This document shows positions 21,362-35,081 of a DNA stretch of 64,000 nucleotides, one piece after another. The DNA lies in NCBI GenBank assembly GCA_025267735.1, contig CM046296.1, forward strand, positions 26,190,464 through 26,254,463, read 5' to 3'. Positions within the stretch are counted from its first letter, which is position 1. The number at the start of each line of letters is the position of its first letter. Origin of the DNA: Mactra quadrangularis (lineage: Eukaryota; Mollusca; Bivalvia; Venerida; Mactridae). A program made the translations under genes and the position numbers. The notes below the pieces were generated by a model that worked only from the letters and a program-made list of their open reading frames with translations, ran no database searches and was not told the origin of the DNA.

Positions 21362-21860
21362 TAAGGCGGATCCAGGATTTTCAGTTAGAGGGGGCGTAAA
21401 ATTAACAAGCATAATATGGTTCAAGGGGCCACAAGAGGCCGAAGGGCCCAGGGCAAAGCCCTGATCAGGAGTCTAGGTGACCTGCGGCTCCCAAAGTTCC
21501 TGAGTTTTGATTATTTCTTAGGGATTCAGGCACATTTCGAGAGCCTCATCTTACCTTTCACAGGGTATACAAAATATAAAGCATCTTGATAGGCCTTTGT
21601 CATGTAATTTTCTAACAGCCGTTGGATCATATTACATTCTTACAATAATGAGAAGGAATTGTTTTAAATTATATTCAAGATTGTATGTCTGGACTTGCAA
21701 TCTCGTAACTTATTGCATGCATAGCGTGCCATTTTTTTGACAAATATAATAAATATATGTATTTTCCTATAATTATCATATTCATGACAGAAAAAATCCT
21801 TTGCTTGGGCAATATTAGGGGGGGGGCGTACGCCGGGTCCGCCCCCCTTGGATCTGCCTA
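21362..21860. mobile_element. TIR element TAAGGCGGATCC
   Basis: TAAGGCGGATCCAGGATTTT followed by GAGGGGGCG at the left; the right end reads CCGCCCCCCTTGGATCTGCC then TA. Imperfect inverted termini; non-coding. Confidence 0.6.
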
Positions 21861-22217
21861 TGGTTCAACCGGAGATATAGCTACTTCTCTAGTTCAACTT
21901 CACATTTAATATTAAACAATGTTACATAATGCTGATAAACTGAGACATTAGTTAAACGAAATTACCATGGGTTACACTTCCACAGGGTCCAATAATAGTA
22001 TTTAACATATGAACATACAACAGTAAGATCCAAGTAGTTCAAAGAAACATACCTACTAGATTCTATCTCTTGTCATGAAAAATCATCAGGCCAACAAATA
22101 TCGCATTATCAGTAATGACACCAATTATCGTGATTCCATTATGCTTCATTTACACCTTATATATTAAATTCTATAATTGGCTGATGCTGGCCAACAAGTG
22201 AAATATTGTCGCACTAA

Positions 22218-25050
22218 CCTTGGAGTTTATATAACAGTATTAACGGTCATTCTCAATACAAAGGTCCATTTGACAAAATGTTACATAACTCCCTGCTAGT
22301 AAGTAAGAAAATGAAATTAGTGTTTCGTCCATTTCCTAGTAGATGTCCAATGATTGTGAAAAAAAAATCGGACTAGTGATTAAATCGTATCCGCCATTAT
22401 AGACCCTTATTTTGAAATTCCGTCACTGTCGCCAGTCCACCCCTGTGTTGTTTGCAATAAAATTGCAGCGAACACGGCCACTAAAAAAGTTAAATTTGTA
22501 TGCAAATGCATTAGTAAACAATTGAAATTTGTACTTAAAAGGCTTTGTAAGACAGTATGTCAGACATTTTTGAAAAATCTAATGCAGAGTGCATGTCGCC
22601 AGACTTTATACTTTTCATAAAATTTCCGATACCGGGCCGTGTCTGCCACAGCTGGATTGGAAAGCAAAATATCAACACAGAGTTATAAAAAACGCATAAA
22701 AGTTATCTTAGTTTCATTGATTATTAAATGAAATAACAAAAACCATTGGCATGAATGATATATGAAAGTACATGAAAAACAAATGTAAAAGGGGTCAATA
22801 AAAAGTAAATAAGCAAAATTTCCGTTACCAGTGCTGCTGAAAATACCAGCTATACTGAAACGGTATAATGACGATAAATGCATCAATTGACTATAACTGT
22901 TTGTAGATGGTCGAATAATTCTTCGTTTGTAACTTTGTAAAGCTCAAACGGCGTAATTTCAATACGAATTTAAAATTTCCGTGATTTAAATTTCCGTTAC
23001 CATGTTTGGAATATCAGTCATATACGTTTCGTGGGGACATTGCGCCAGTCAGTGCATCATATATTTATGCCACTAATGACTTCAGTAACGCTTCATGGTA
23101 AAAAAACCAACACATTTTTGAGTTAGTTAGATAAATTAAGAAATAGTTATATTGTGAAGTTGACAGATCTTTTATTAATTGCGATATAAGTTATAAGAAT
23201 GTTGAGCTGAAATTAACTCGTTGTGTATTATGAATTACGAGCACAAATATGGCTTTAAATTCAATTATTGATTTACTTCAACAAATTATCAAAATACAAC
23301 AGACAGAGAATATAAGTGTACCAAATTTCCGTTACTATGTGGTAACGGATATTTTATGTCTTTTGGCCGTAATAAAACAGCATTGTAAGTTTGAAAATGA
23401 TTTCAAGTCAATACTATTATACCAAACTTGAAAGGTTAATAAAATTCACGTATTAGTCTCGAACAAGTAGACCAAGTACCAAAAGACAATATTTAGTGTT
23501 TAGCAGATTTTTATATTATAGCTCACTAGAGCCAGAGCACGATCTGTTCAGTGTGATCTATTCTGATTGATGTTTGTGCGTCGTCTGTCATAAGTCTCTT
23601 AAAATTGTATTGACAAACATTAAAAGCCATCAGTCTTTAACTTTGCACGATGCATTTAATAAAGGTCAGCCACCTTTTTTTCAAATTTAGCCCCTGCTAT
23701 GGGTTCAATATTGACACCGCTTCAGAGGTCAACATATTTAAATAGTGGCCCGCTAAAAGGGAGTCAAAACTAAACATGGAATTATATATCGAAAAATTGA
23801 AAACAAATTCGTAAATTGTATGGTCTAGAGCTTTATTGTTACCATTGCCAACTCAAGGTCACACTTTTATAACGATAAATGTATCATAGATTTTGTGTCA
23901 GATCCCCTTACAATCTATTTCTCATGTAAGTGGCCATGACTCCTCGGGACCCATTCAATATCCTCTTTTTACCATATACATGTATATCAGTTTACTGAAT
24001 TGAAAAGATACGAACATATTAAAATCACGTACTCGTCATTTTGTTAAATATTATTGCAGAGATCAAATAATGCCAGGTGGCAGACATCTCTGTGAACAAA
24101 ATTTCCGTTACTATGTTGTTTTTGCGGAAAAGCGTTGTTTTACCGAGTTATGATCTTGTCATTCTTAATCAGTGTCTTAGTTTTATGTTTCAACTGAACC
24201 ACGCCATCTGTTTGAACAAAAGCATTCAAGTTTTCTTATGCATTTGTTATACTAGTCGTATTTTTTTATTATGTATATAGAACATATGATATGAAAAAAT
24301 ATTGTATTCGTGTAAGCTATTTGACTTAGAAATAAAATGCAACTATAAAGTAACACATTTGTTGGTTCAGTTAAAGACTTGGTGGATTTGACTATGTTTT
24401 AACCTTATACATTGTATATTAAATAATCAATATAAAATTTCCGTTACCATTGCACCTGTTCTTTATACATGTACGTGCCTTTTAAGTATGAGGCTTATCT
24501 AAGGTAATATGTACATCTTTTGTATCGGCAATGATGAAAGTGAAATATAAGAAACAGCAGGCTATCATTGTGACGTCCACAAATAATAGAAACAATTGAA
24601 TTGTCACCAATGATTACAGTCTTGATTTTAATCTTAGTATTAAAAAGTGTGCCTAAAGTTCTGTGGGATGTAATGACTTAATTAAGAAGTCATTGTAGTC
24701 GATTTTTTTTATTTTTAGACAAAGACATGTATAGTTGTTGAAAACCAAACCATTTTATTTTGTACGGAAGAAGATATTTGTGTGTACGCCTTTACTGTCT
24801 GCAATGAGGGTACAAAATCGGAGGTTAAAAGCGAGTAGTAAAATGTTTACACCTTACCCTCTTTATATGGCCATAGCACTGGCAATAAGATAGTTATGCA
24901 TCCAGAAAATTAGATTAACATCCCTGGTACATGCATAATAATGAAAAAATCATTTAAAACTGTTTTATTTGAAGTTGATTTTTTACATATTCACATTCCC
25001 AAATGGACCTTCGTATTGAGAATTGCCGTTAATGTTATTATGTAGAACTA
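22218..25050. mobile_element. Possible 2.8-kb element bounded by inverted repeats
   Basis: ATTAACGGTCATTCTCAATA then CAAAGGTCCATTTG (about 22242-22276) is mirrored by CAAATGGACCTTCGTATTGA then GAATTGCCGTTAAT (about 24999-25034). Between them the motif AAATTTCCGTTAC occurs five times, all in one orientation, plus variants. No long open frame inside. Class unknown. Confidence 0.5.
22815..24449 (+). repeat. Dispersed array of the motif AAATTTCCGTTACYA
   Basis: Copies at 22815, 22988, 23323, 24098 and 24434, with variants at 22619 (GTT to GAT) and 22972. At 23329 the site is part of a perfect hairpin CCGTTAC-TATGTG-GTAACGG. Confidence 0.65.
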
Positions 25051-26039
25051 TATTGACCTTTCAGTATTTATTGAAATCAGGGGCGACTAGGCAATTATCT
25101 GATTATACACAGTACTATCAGGAGTTACTATCCTTACAATATCTATGAGATCGATTTATATTTTAGTTATACCCTATTCTGGCAGTGAGCCAATAGATTT
25201 ATGACTAAGATAAAGCACCAGTGGTAAAACAACAGTAGGGCTCGAATTACCCTGTTTGGTATTATTATGCTGTATGTAATGTATAATGAGAATTGTCAAC
25301 CATTACCCTCGGTTTCCTATTGTTAAATTCAGTGTATACAGTAACATGCACACGCGAAAATATATAAGATCTATCAGTGTATGAAAAATAAGATATCACA
25401 AAATCATGCATATGAATGCATAATCTTGTATTAAGTTATTTTTATTTACAAAGTAACAATAAGAATTCTTCCAGATTACAATTTTGCTACATATATTGCA
25501 TACATTATACCTGAAAATGTAATACAAATAGAGTATTCAAGAAGCCAAGTTTTCTTAACCAAAGTCAAATCAAATAGTGAAAATAAGTGCAATTTTGTTT
25601 AATGGTACATTTTATAAAAGTAAATCGGTATGCTATGTGATAATGCATAGTTCAGCAACGTTTAATTTCGAGAAACCTCGTAAAATTTGAAGAAACTGCG
25701 CGCGAATCCAGTGAATGGCAATATTATTGCGTAAAAGTCTAAAGAAATTGTGCGCTTATAGAATAAAATAAAATTCAAAGGCATAACTTAGGTGAAATTA
25801 TCATTAATAAAGATTGAGTTTTTGCTTAATTGTGTCGTACTATAGTATATGGAAACATGTTTTAGATAAATATTTTAGAATTAATTTAACCCCATATTTT
25901 TAACACGTCTGTTTGAATATAATATTTCATTGTTTCATGCGTAAGTTTGAAAATTTTGTTTCAGTTTTATTGCTGCTTGCTTAGGGTTACTACATTCATA
26001 CTATAATCAAATTTACAACCAAGATGGTTTCCTGTCACC
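25051..26039. other. Unannotated AT-rich stretch
   Basis: No gene, exon or repeat recognised. Confidence 0.35.
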
Positions 26040-26540
26040 AATAACACCCGCTGGGTGGAGTGTATACCATAAACAAAGGGAACGGATATACACAATGACG
26101 TCTATGGATATATACAACTCAACTGGAGATCAGACTAGTATTAGCATTTCTAAAAATGCTTGAACCCTGAAATCAATAATTATTGATTTGATAAAGGGAG
26201 ATAACCGCTGCGGGGAGTTTGTTAAATCATAAATGGTCAAGATAGTTCGGTATAAAAACCCCGCACCAACGAAACACTAAACCGTTTAAACGTAAGTTTG
26301 GCTTAGTTATTTTAAGAACTAAATCAAATATTTTTACACTTTATTTATATATCATGACAAAGACTATCAAGAATTTAGAAATTTATTCTCTAAATTGTGT
26401 CCTGAGCGATGATTCTGTGCCCTGTAGTGACATAGGTGGTCACGTGAATCAACCTGATTCAGTGATTGGCTGGTCTAAATAACCAATAACTTCCTTTTCC
26501 ATGTTGGGCCAGCGAGTTGATGGACAATTATTTTCGGGTA
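26040..26540 (+). promoter_or_regulatory. Promoter-like region with possible non-coding first exons
   Basis: Contains a CRE-like TGACGTC (26097), TATAAAAACC (26251) followed by AAACGTAAGT (donor-like), CACGTG (26441), GATTGGCT and AACCAATAAC (CCAAT-type, about 26464 and 26480), then TTTTCGGGTAAGC (donor-like, 26534). The clustering is suggestive; no coding sequence is attached and no start site can be proved. Confidence 0.3.
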
Positions 26541-27641
26541 AGCTTTTTTTAAGATTTATCAATTATTGTTGTGATTAATGACATATTAACATGCTGATAG
26601 TGTCACCAAAACCTGTAAAATCGTAAATACGATGATTATTTTGAGTCTGACTTGCTGCATAACCGAAAATGCGAATCTGAGAAATCACGTCAACAAATCA
26701 TCCCTAATGCCAAAAAATGGCCGACGTTTAAATTTTGGAGAAATTAGAAAAAATGAAAATCCGAACCATCCTCTATCATGATTGAATAATTTCAGTAAAT
26801 TTTGTCAACATTCGAACATTTAGATCATAAACTTTCTAACAGTAGGTGGATTCGGATGAAAAAATATATTTTTATGTTGGATTTGGCATCGTTTCCAATT
26901 GGAGTTGCTCATGGTCAGTGTGAAATTTCCTGGGCGCACGTGCATCAAGCATGTGTAAGTGTGAACTTATTTGGGTTTTAGCAAATTGCTCTACGAATTT
27001 AATGGCATCCCCTCACCATGCCGGGGGTGGGGCGAACCCCCCCCCCCCCCTAGAATTTGGAAAATGTACTTGTCCATTTCGTGTATTTCTTGGCTGTCTA
27101 AGTCATTTTTAAGTAGCATGAAACAATTTTTCTCGGTGCTTAACGAAGATTAAATGGTTATGTTGATTTTATCATCAATGCATATTTTCTGCAAAATATG
27201 TAATGTGGTTCGAGGTTCGGACCCCCTTCTAGAAAAGTTCGGACACCCTTTGAAAAAAATTCCTTGATCTCCCCCTGCTCACAACTTTTATGATATAAGG
27301 TGTGTTAGGGCAAACTGTACTTAAACGACAATTGTTGAGGTGCTGAAATAAATTCTTATTTCTTGAAATAACACTGGCATTTCTTGGTGTTTCACCTATC
27401 AAAGAAAATGGAACACAATGGGTTGCTGCATGGACATGTGAGCTATGTTATTTCATCGCATAGAAAGATTGAATTGTGAGTCAAAATTAGCAAATGTCCT
27501 GATATTTTATATCAACTACAATTATCAAGTTAGTTTCGTATTTGCAAAAAGGAGACTGCTTTAAGTCCAATACAAATCGAAGGCTGAGGGGAGTTAGGGG
27601 GCAAGATGTAGGAGCAGTGTGGATTGCAGGCGCGTATCTAC

Positions 27642-28178
27642 TAGGGCTGCAACGATTCGATTTGATACATCAAAACTCGATTGCAAGGGTGCCGATTCGA
27701 TTTCGATTCGGGACCGGCGAGTTTCGATTCGATACTGACTTTTAAAAGTGTCTACATAAGTTAAAATGATAAAAGCAAAGGCGCGCCTAAAAGTCAAAGT
27801 ATACGTTGACAGATAAACTGGGTTTCACTTTGTTACATTTCTGTTAAATTTCTATTACGATTTTATGTAGCATGAATAGAAGTCTGTTCGATATTACATT
27901 AATAATACATTTTCGCGACCTTTATATTCGTACCCAATCCATTTCGTACTTGAATAAAGCAAATATATAAAAAATATCATATTTTCGAGTTTTGTGTTAT
28001 CCAATTTTAGTAACACTTTAATTTAAATAATATTTTTTAGTTTTAAGCTCAAATATGTTTATAAATGCATATTTGTAGTAAATTGTATTTATAAAAGAAT
28101 CGAATCGAAAAAATCGAATCGGAAAAAAAAGTACTGAATCGCATCGAATCGACTAACCGGTGAATCGTTGCAGCACTA
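27642..28178. mobile_element. hAT-like MITE F, copy 1, perfect 8-bp target duplication
   Basis: TAGGGCTGCAACGATTC / GAATCGTTGCAGCACTA, flanked by GTATCTAC at 27634-27641 and 28179-28186. Subterminal ATCGAATCG repeats. Non-coding. Confidence 0.9.
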
Positions 28179-28206
28179 GTATCTACTATTACACACTTCA
28201 CGCACA

Positions 28207-29837
28207 CAGGGATTATTCTGGGCCTAGATTTTGGTGAGAGAAAAAATCCCATTTGACCAAATTTGGTGAGAGATTTCAAATTTTGTTGAGATTTTTTTTA
28301 CTTCAATTAAAACGGCAAGAATTTTATTACATTAAGGTACTACATGTACACAAGATGTAAATGCTTATTTTTAATGATGGTCAGTAAAACAGAAGTTTCA
28401 AAGAATGATAGTTTTCTTCGCTTTTATTTCACAACCTGAAATGCCTTAACACTTTATTGCAAACAGTGTAGACCCAGATAATGCAGCTGAGTTAAAATAT
28501 GTGTCAATGTTTTAAACAAAATTATATATATATATAGCATGTTTGCTTACTGGTTTATGTTCATCAGAAATTAAAATGCTTTAAGGGGTATCAATGTCCT
28601 TAATTTTGAACCTTCTTTGTTTAAATATTTTCTTAAAAAATAAGTTCTGCAATAGATATCAAATCCTTTCGTAAGTAATACTATTCATTAGCAATTGGTG
28701 TATTTTATTGTTTTTTAGAGTCTAATACACGATTTTAGCTGATAGATTACGTGACAAATATTTTATATTTATCACAAATTCAACCGATGTTTATTCTTGA
28801 AATCGAAAAAAAATAGGGAATTTTCCCCTTACTTATTGCTAAATTAAGATCTAACATTCGTTATAATAACATTAATGAATAACTAACGTAATTTAAACGA
28901 TTTTCACTTTATTGGCGATAGCGTCGGTCGCGAAAATGTATGACAGTACGAAATAAGAAACTTCATTCGTTGTAAAATGATGATAAAATAATTTGTTTTA
29001 CGATTATTTTGAAGTGGATTTAATGCTTATTATTATCATTTGATCAGAGATTATTATTGTTGTCAACTTTAATTGTCTTAAAAAACATTTGCAAACTGAT
29101 TATTACGTCTATTTAAACATGCTCATAATTAAATACAATTATCGATTTAACGGCAAGCATCCAAAAAGCCCTATCTACTTTAATCAATGCAATATCACAG
29201 TTTGTCATGTGTTTGTTAAATTGCAACCGTTTGATTACGTAAACAATCTTATCGGGTCTACATGTAGCATTATTGATTTTTTTGAGCGGACGTTGATTGG
29301 TCTTCATTGGCAACAATATATACAGGGGTCATCGATAAACAAAGGAGTTACTAATTATCGGCTTTTGAAGCGTGTATACTGACTGCAACTCCTGCGTAGC
29401 GCGCATCGCTGATCGGTCGATTTCATCACATAGGCGGACGTAACATACGCTCAACAATTCAACTATGACTCTTGAAGACAAAATATACGCGGGTCAAACT
29501 GACGAACGGGCGATTTTGAATGAGTGTTAAAAAGGGGTATTTTGGAATTTTTGTGTGTCAAAACCCGAGGTCTCGGGTCTAATTCAAGCCCTGTGCGGAA
29601 TGCGTTTTATCGGCAAGCGTTTCAGTGAGAGCGCTGACGAGCAGGACGGTATAAAAGCCGTTTCACTGACTCTGGTTACGTCCCTTCCTCGCGGGTTACA
29701 TCCCCTATACGATGGTCATCGGAAAAGACTGGCAGATCAAGTTGTGCGATTTTTTTGTCCCATTTAGCGAATTTCCATGCGATTTCTGCTGGGAAAATGC
29801 GCAAATATCGCGTAATCGCGCCCCAAAATGATCCCTG
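28207..29837. mobile_element. hAT-like element J, 1.6 kb
   Basis: CAGGGATTATTCTGGG at the left, CCCAAAATGATCCCTG at the right, with CGCACA directly flanking both ends. The right third is notably GC- and CpG-richer. No transposase frame seen. Confidence 0.65.
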
Positions 29838-29845
29838 CGCACATG

Positions 29846-30487
29846 CATAACCTTGATTACAGTTTACAGAAATCGAAAATTTAAAAGAGCAAAAAAAAAA
29901 ACTGAGAAATTGGATGCTTAACCAGGGGTAGGCATTATTTGAATAGACTGTGTTTTTTTCATATCTTACTCCATGAAAATTTCTTATAAAATACTCATTA
30001 AAATACGCAGATAAATTTCTATGTCTGCTTGTGCACATTGAAACTTCTTTCATAAAGTATTCTTGAGTCATGACAAAAGCAATTAATTAATTAGGTTATT
30101 ATATGATTAAAAATCTTACTTATAATCAATGCAAATGATCATTTTGGTGTGCAAATCCTCAATATTTACCAAAAGTGTTTTAAACATTAATTTTGTAAAA
30201 AAAAAAATAAATCTTAGGGCCCTCGAATCACACTCGCCACATGTTTTTACTATCTAAAAAATTAGTAAATGTATATATTTATTACAAATGCTGTCTGAAT
30301 AATCTCTTGGTTTCAAAAGTGTGTTATCATTTCAAAACCAAATGTAGATAATACATGACTGTGGCTGCACACCATCAGACTCTGTTTTCTCATTTATTGC
30401 GAATTTATATTTTATCGACATTTAAACAGTATAAATCAGATTACGTTTTGTGCACATATGTGTTCTAACTACTGCATTCATAACTTT
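29846..30487. other. Unannotated AT-rich stretch
   Basis: No feature recognised. Confidence 0.35.
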
Positions 30488-30758
30488 TTATACGCCCGAA
30501 GGGTCGTATTATGTTATGGCGCCGCTCGTCCGTCCGTCTGTCCGTCCGTCTGTCTGTCCGTCCGTCTTCCTTGTGCGGACAACTCATCCCTCATTTCTTG
30601 GCCAATTTTCTTCAAACTCCCTCTGATAATAAACATTGATGTCTAGTTGTGCATAAAGTGGAGATAATTCAATGTTTTTCATTCGACTTTGAATTACTTC
30701 CCCTTTCATATATCTCTATAAATGCCATATGTTAATAAAGTCAAAATGGCAAACAATG

Positions 30759-31700
30759 AAAAACTTGTCCTGACAATTACTGAACCACCAATGTACCTAG
30801 GTTCACCAAATATTATGTGAGGGTAGCCCTTGTGTCAAGGATATGCCCTATTGGTTTTGGGGCCCCTGGGTTAAAGGTCAAGGTCACAGGGGCATCATAT
30901 TGAAAAACCTTGTCCGGACAATAACTCCTCAACGACTGAACCTAGGTTCACAAAATTTTAAGTGAAGGTAGCCTTTTTGTCAAGGATGTTCCCTATTGGT
31001 TTTGGGGCCCCAGGTTCAAAGGTCAAGGTCACAGAGGCATCATATGGAAAAACTTTGTCCAGTCAATAACTGAACCACCAATGTACCTAGGTTCACCAAA
31101 TTTTATTTGCGAGTAGCCCATGTATCAAGGGTATGCCTTGTTGGTTTTGGGGCCCCTGGGTCAAAGGTCAAGGTCACAGGGGCATCATATTGAAAACCTT
31201 GTCCGGGTAATAACTCAACAACAGCTGTACCTAGGTTCACAAAATTTCATGTGAAGGTAGCCCTTGTGTCAAGGATGTGACCTACGTGTTCAAAGGTCAA
31301 GGTCACAGAGGCATTATATGGAAAAACTTTGTCCAGACAATACCTGAACCACTTATGTACCTAGGTTCACCAAATTTTATGTGCAAGTAGCCCATGTGTC
31401 AAGGATTTGCCCTATTGGTTTTGAGGCCCCTGGGTCAAAGGTCAAGGTCACAGGGGCATCATATGGAGAAACATTGTCAGGACAATAACTAAACAATGTT
31501 TGTACCTAGGTTAACCAAATTTTATGTGGATCAGCCCATTTGTCATGGAGTAATTAGTTGATAGCTCTTTGGGAGCGGATGTTCCCTTTTGATTTGGAGA
31601 CCCTAGAGTCTTAAGTCAAAGTCACTGGGACTTACTTTATATTGAAAATTTTCCGGACAATAACTCGATAATGATTGTACCTGTGTTCACCAAATTTTAT
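30759..31700 (+). repeat. About 145-bp tandem array inside P1
   Basis: Units share CCTAGGTTCACCAAATTTTA, GCCCTATTGGTTTTGGGGCC and AAAGGTCAAGGTCACAG. Spacing between AGGTCAAGGTCA motifs is 145, 145, 129 and 145 bp; later units are degenerate and continue after the nested insertion. Confidence 0.8.
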
Positions 31701-31981
31701 TATACCCCCGCTTCGAAGAAGAGGGGGGTATACTGTTTTACCCTTGTCCGTGCGTGCGTGCGTGTGTGCGTCCGTCCGTCCGTCCGTTACAAAATTTCCG
31801 TCACAGTTTTCTCAGCAACTATACCATGCAGCAGCCTGAAACTTTGCATATTGCTTCATCCTATAGTCCCATGTGGTGTAAAGCGATTTCATGCTCCTCG
31901 CTCATCTACTTCCTGTTTGTCGCATATTTTTAGATTTTGGCGGGGGTATCACTAGTGAGCATTAGCTCACAGATTTACTTG
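31700..31981 (+). mobile_element. Small Helitron-like element O, copy 1, nested in P1
   Basis: 5' hairpin TATACCCCCGCTTCGAAGAA...GGGGGGTATA, (GTGC)n/(GTCC)n tract, near-identical body, 3' GGCGGGGGTATCACTAG, hairpin GTGAGC-ATTA-GCTCAC, then AGATTTACTTG. No target duplication. The open frame inside is shared by all copies and reads through simple repeats, so it is not taken as a gene. Confidence 0.8.
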
Positions 31982-32360
31982 TTTAAGGGTAGTCTAAATG
32001 TCTAGCATATGCCCCTTTGGTTTTAGGCCCCTGGGTCAAAGGTCAAAGTCATAAGGAAATCATGAGGAAAAACCTTGTTCAATAACCAACTTTATCTTAT
32101 ATCTCCAAATTTTATGTACCAATACTCTTTGGGTCAAAGGTGAGAACTTATGGTTCTGAGGCCCCAGGGCAAGGAAAAACTTTGCGCCGGTGATAACCTA
32201 GGTTCTCAAAATCTTTGCTTTGGATAGCCCTCCAGTTAAGGATGGGACTTATTCTGATATCCAGGGGTCATTTATCAAGGTCACAAGGACTTCATATGAG
32301 ATAGAACACAGCAAGGACTGCTCTCGGGCGTATAATGCCCCGCCCAGCGGAGCTCTTGTT

Positions 32361-33621
32361 ACCTATTATAAGAAAAAAAATAAAATAAATAATGCATTGA
32401 TGGTGAGTGACCTTTGCCCTGTGTTGCTTACTTTCGCTTCTGACTTGTAAACAAACTTTTAAATTTAAGATTTCAACATAAACACCATCTCAGTTTAATG
32501 TCTTACTAACATACTGATCAGACAACACTTAAAGTTGTTGAATATTACTTTGAAAGAAATACCTTTGGCCTACAAAGACAACAGAACGTTCACTTTTTCC
32601 CAGTATAAAATTGCAGATTGTATTAAAATTGGAATTAACGAAGGATATTTCTGGTAGCATACAACCGATGGCTTCAGTATCATCAAAATACACCTTTGCA
32701 AATGTAACGAGTAAACATCTGGGGCATGCCCTCCAATCTCTACTTTTGTGCGTAACCTCAAAAAAGGCCTAGATATACGCCAAGGTGGATTGTACCATGT
32801 GGTTCATAGTCACATGATGATATTGGTTGTAGAATGTTCTATTCATAAGGGTTCTCAAATAATTTAACATTGACAGCAAAGTTGCATCGCTACAAACGTA
32901 ATGTGAATGTAAAAATGGGTATGTAGTACTTCAGTTGTGTTAGTTACGATGTTCACTGTATGACTGAACTACAAGACTGACTTAGTGTTGTGATTTCTTT
33001 TTATATATAACAGGTAAAAATGCTAACAAATGACCTGAAATACTCTAGAATGCAGCTACTGAGATGTAGAGTTTAAACCAAACTTTGGGGAGAATCATGC
33101 CCCAGACCCCCTAGGTTATCTGTGCCTTCACATTTATTTTGGGCAAGCTACGAAAGTTTTCCAATTGTAACCTGTGTTCAGCTCAGGTGCATATCTGCCA
33201 TTACCCACTTTACGCAAGTGCTTAACTTCGATTTCTGAAAACAAAAATCTTTAAGTACCAAAAAATCTTAAGAAAATAGATGCCCAACCCTCAGTAAGGC
33301 ATTATTGGACTCGACTGTGATAACTTCACTCTATTAAAATGTCATAAAAATGAGTCATATGAGCAATACACAAATTATTCACTTTATCTCCTTGTGCACA
33401 TTCCGAAACGAACAGTAATGGTTTCAATTTTCTGGGGAAGGGCATGCCCCCTGACTCCCTAGCATTTGTGCATAATCCCCAAAACGACCTGGATACCCGT
33501 CTAGTTCAGCATGAACTTGTGAGTCTTTTTCGAACAAGAATGATTGACTTATTATATCTGGTGCTCTGTAAAAGGTTTGTTTACCCCATCAGGTTGTTGT
33601 TGTAGACATGAGAAAAGCTCA
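32361..33621. other. Unannotated stretch
   Basis: No gene or element recognised with confidence. Confidence 0.35.
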
Positions 33622-33623
33622 TA

Positions 33624-34887
33624 CAGTCAACTCTCGTTATCTCGACTTAGTTGGGACCGTTGGAAAATAATCGAGATAACGAAAAGTCGAGACAAACAAG
33701 ATAAACGAAATTTTCTAAGGGAGGTAATTCCGATGTCTTCAGTAGCAGTTTTACCTGTTCAGAAAGTGTAGTTAAGAATAATCGCTATGCTGCAGCTGTG
33801 AATAGGGTTTTACCATAAACTTGTACTCTAAAGGTTTTGTGACACTTTTACCGCTGGCAAATTTCCCTCTCGACAAGTTATAGAACAAAATCGCGTATTT
33901 TCCGAAAATCTACTTTCGGTTTCTACTATTTCACTGATTGTATCTCGAAAGAACGACTAACCAAGCGTACATTATTCATAATATTTGTAGCCAGTCAGAT
34001 AAATTGTGTGTGTATATGTTTGACGTCATACACTATTTCGTACAACCACAGTACCGTCATCGTGTAAGTCGGCTTCTCTTTGATTATTTTGAGTAGTTGC
34101 TGATAATATCCAGTTGTGTGTGTGTGAAGATTAGTTGACTATTACGTCACGAAAAAATATAGACTTGAACTACAAAAATGTCGGCATATCTTTTAAATGC
34201 GTGTCTTTCTATTATCGATCCATAACAGTTGCAAACATCGTTTTTCCAACAGGTCTGTAGAGGGATTAATTTATCATGCAAAGAAGATGCCGTACATTTA
34301 TATCAACTTAAATGACGAAATATAATAATAAAAATAAACGAAAAATATTTGTTTCTTATTTTTATTGGACAAAATATTCATTAAACAAAATTAATGAACA
34401 CAAAAAAGTAACGAGTATCGCAGTGTTTTTGTAATGAAGCACATGATTGTAAGCACGCATTTTGATATCTTTACACTCAATTTTGACATTTGTCAATTAA
34501 CACTCGACTTATTCAACGATGGTTTCATTCATGTCAATTAGTTTGTATATTTAAATGACATGTTAATTCAATATTGACACGTTCTTTTAAACAGATTATC
34601 TATACAGTCGCTAATCGATAAACAATGGACGTGTGCTATTTTTCGCACCTCAACGGATCGCCGATAATATCTTTGTCTAGTCGACTTAAACATTATAATT
34701 TTATAGTAAAATAACACTTTGGGACTCAAATTTATAGTCGAGAGAGCGAAAATGTCGAGACAAAAAGATCGAGTCAAACATGTTTTTTTTCATATAGATA
34801 AAGAAGGAAAAAAATCGGGACTTTTGATTTTCAATCGAGACAACGAAATGTCGACACAAGAGTAGTCGAGATAATGCGAATTGACTG
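33624..34887. mobile_element. pogo-like non-autonomous element, copy 2
   Basis: CAGTCAACTCTCGTTATCTC at the left, GAGATAATGCGAATTGACTG at the right, with TA on both sides (33622-33623, 34888-34889). Inverted relative to the copy at 5793; no transposase. Confidence 0.8.
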
Positions 34888-34937
34888 TAATCACCTTATT
34901 CTTTATCATGCATTGTAGTTTTGATTTATCTTTTCAG

Positions 34938-35081
34938 ATGTTAATGCACATTAATTATGGCATATTGATTGATATGTTTTTAATAAATGGTGACTTGGAC
35001 ATTTATGGTTCTGGAATGCTGATGTACATTATCATCAACTATATAGTATCAACTGTGAATCTTGTACAAGACGTGACAGGG
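34938..35081 (+). CDS. Candidate internal exon, unknown product
   Basis: Acceptor TTATCTTTTCAG and donor GGG/GTAAGC bound 144 bp open in one frame only (48 codons, phase 0 to 0, starting with ATG). Peptide is hydrophobic in part (GSGMLMYIIINYIVSTV), possibly a membrane segment. It begins 50 bp after the pogo-like element, so it could also be chance. I do not recognise the product; two downstream acceptors (35670, 37872) would end the frame quickly. Confidence 0.3.

Larger units (their letters stand above)
30488..32358 (+). mobile_element. Helitron-like element P1, 1.9 kb, with 145-bp internal repeats
   Basis: 5' end TTATACGCCCGAAGGGTCGT folds into a terminal hairpin and is followed by a (GTCC/GTCT)n tract. 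3' end: CGGGCGTATAATGCCC, a CCGC-CCA-GCGG hairpin and CTTG before T. Internal units of about 145 bp each carry AGGTCAAGGTCA (30875, 31020, 31165, 31294, 31439). Interrupted by a smaller family member at 31700-31981. Confidence 0.65.

Noticed and set aside
21059..21464. Overlapping open frames of 88-101 codons
   Set aside because: They cross the A-run, a SINE head and the start of another element; chimeric repeat translation.
31671..31955. Open frames of 63-94 codons that recur in all four small Helitron-like elements
   Set aside because: They read through (GTCC)n/(GTGC)n and a conserved non-coding body in more than one frame; similarity reflects repeat identity, not coding constraint.
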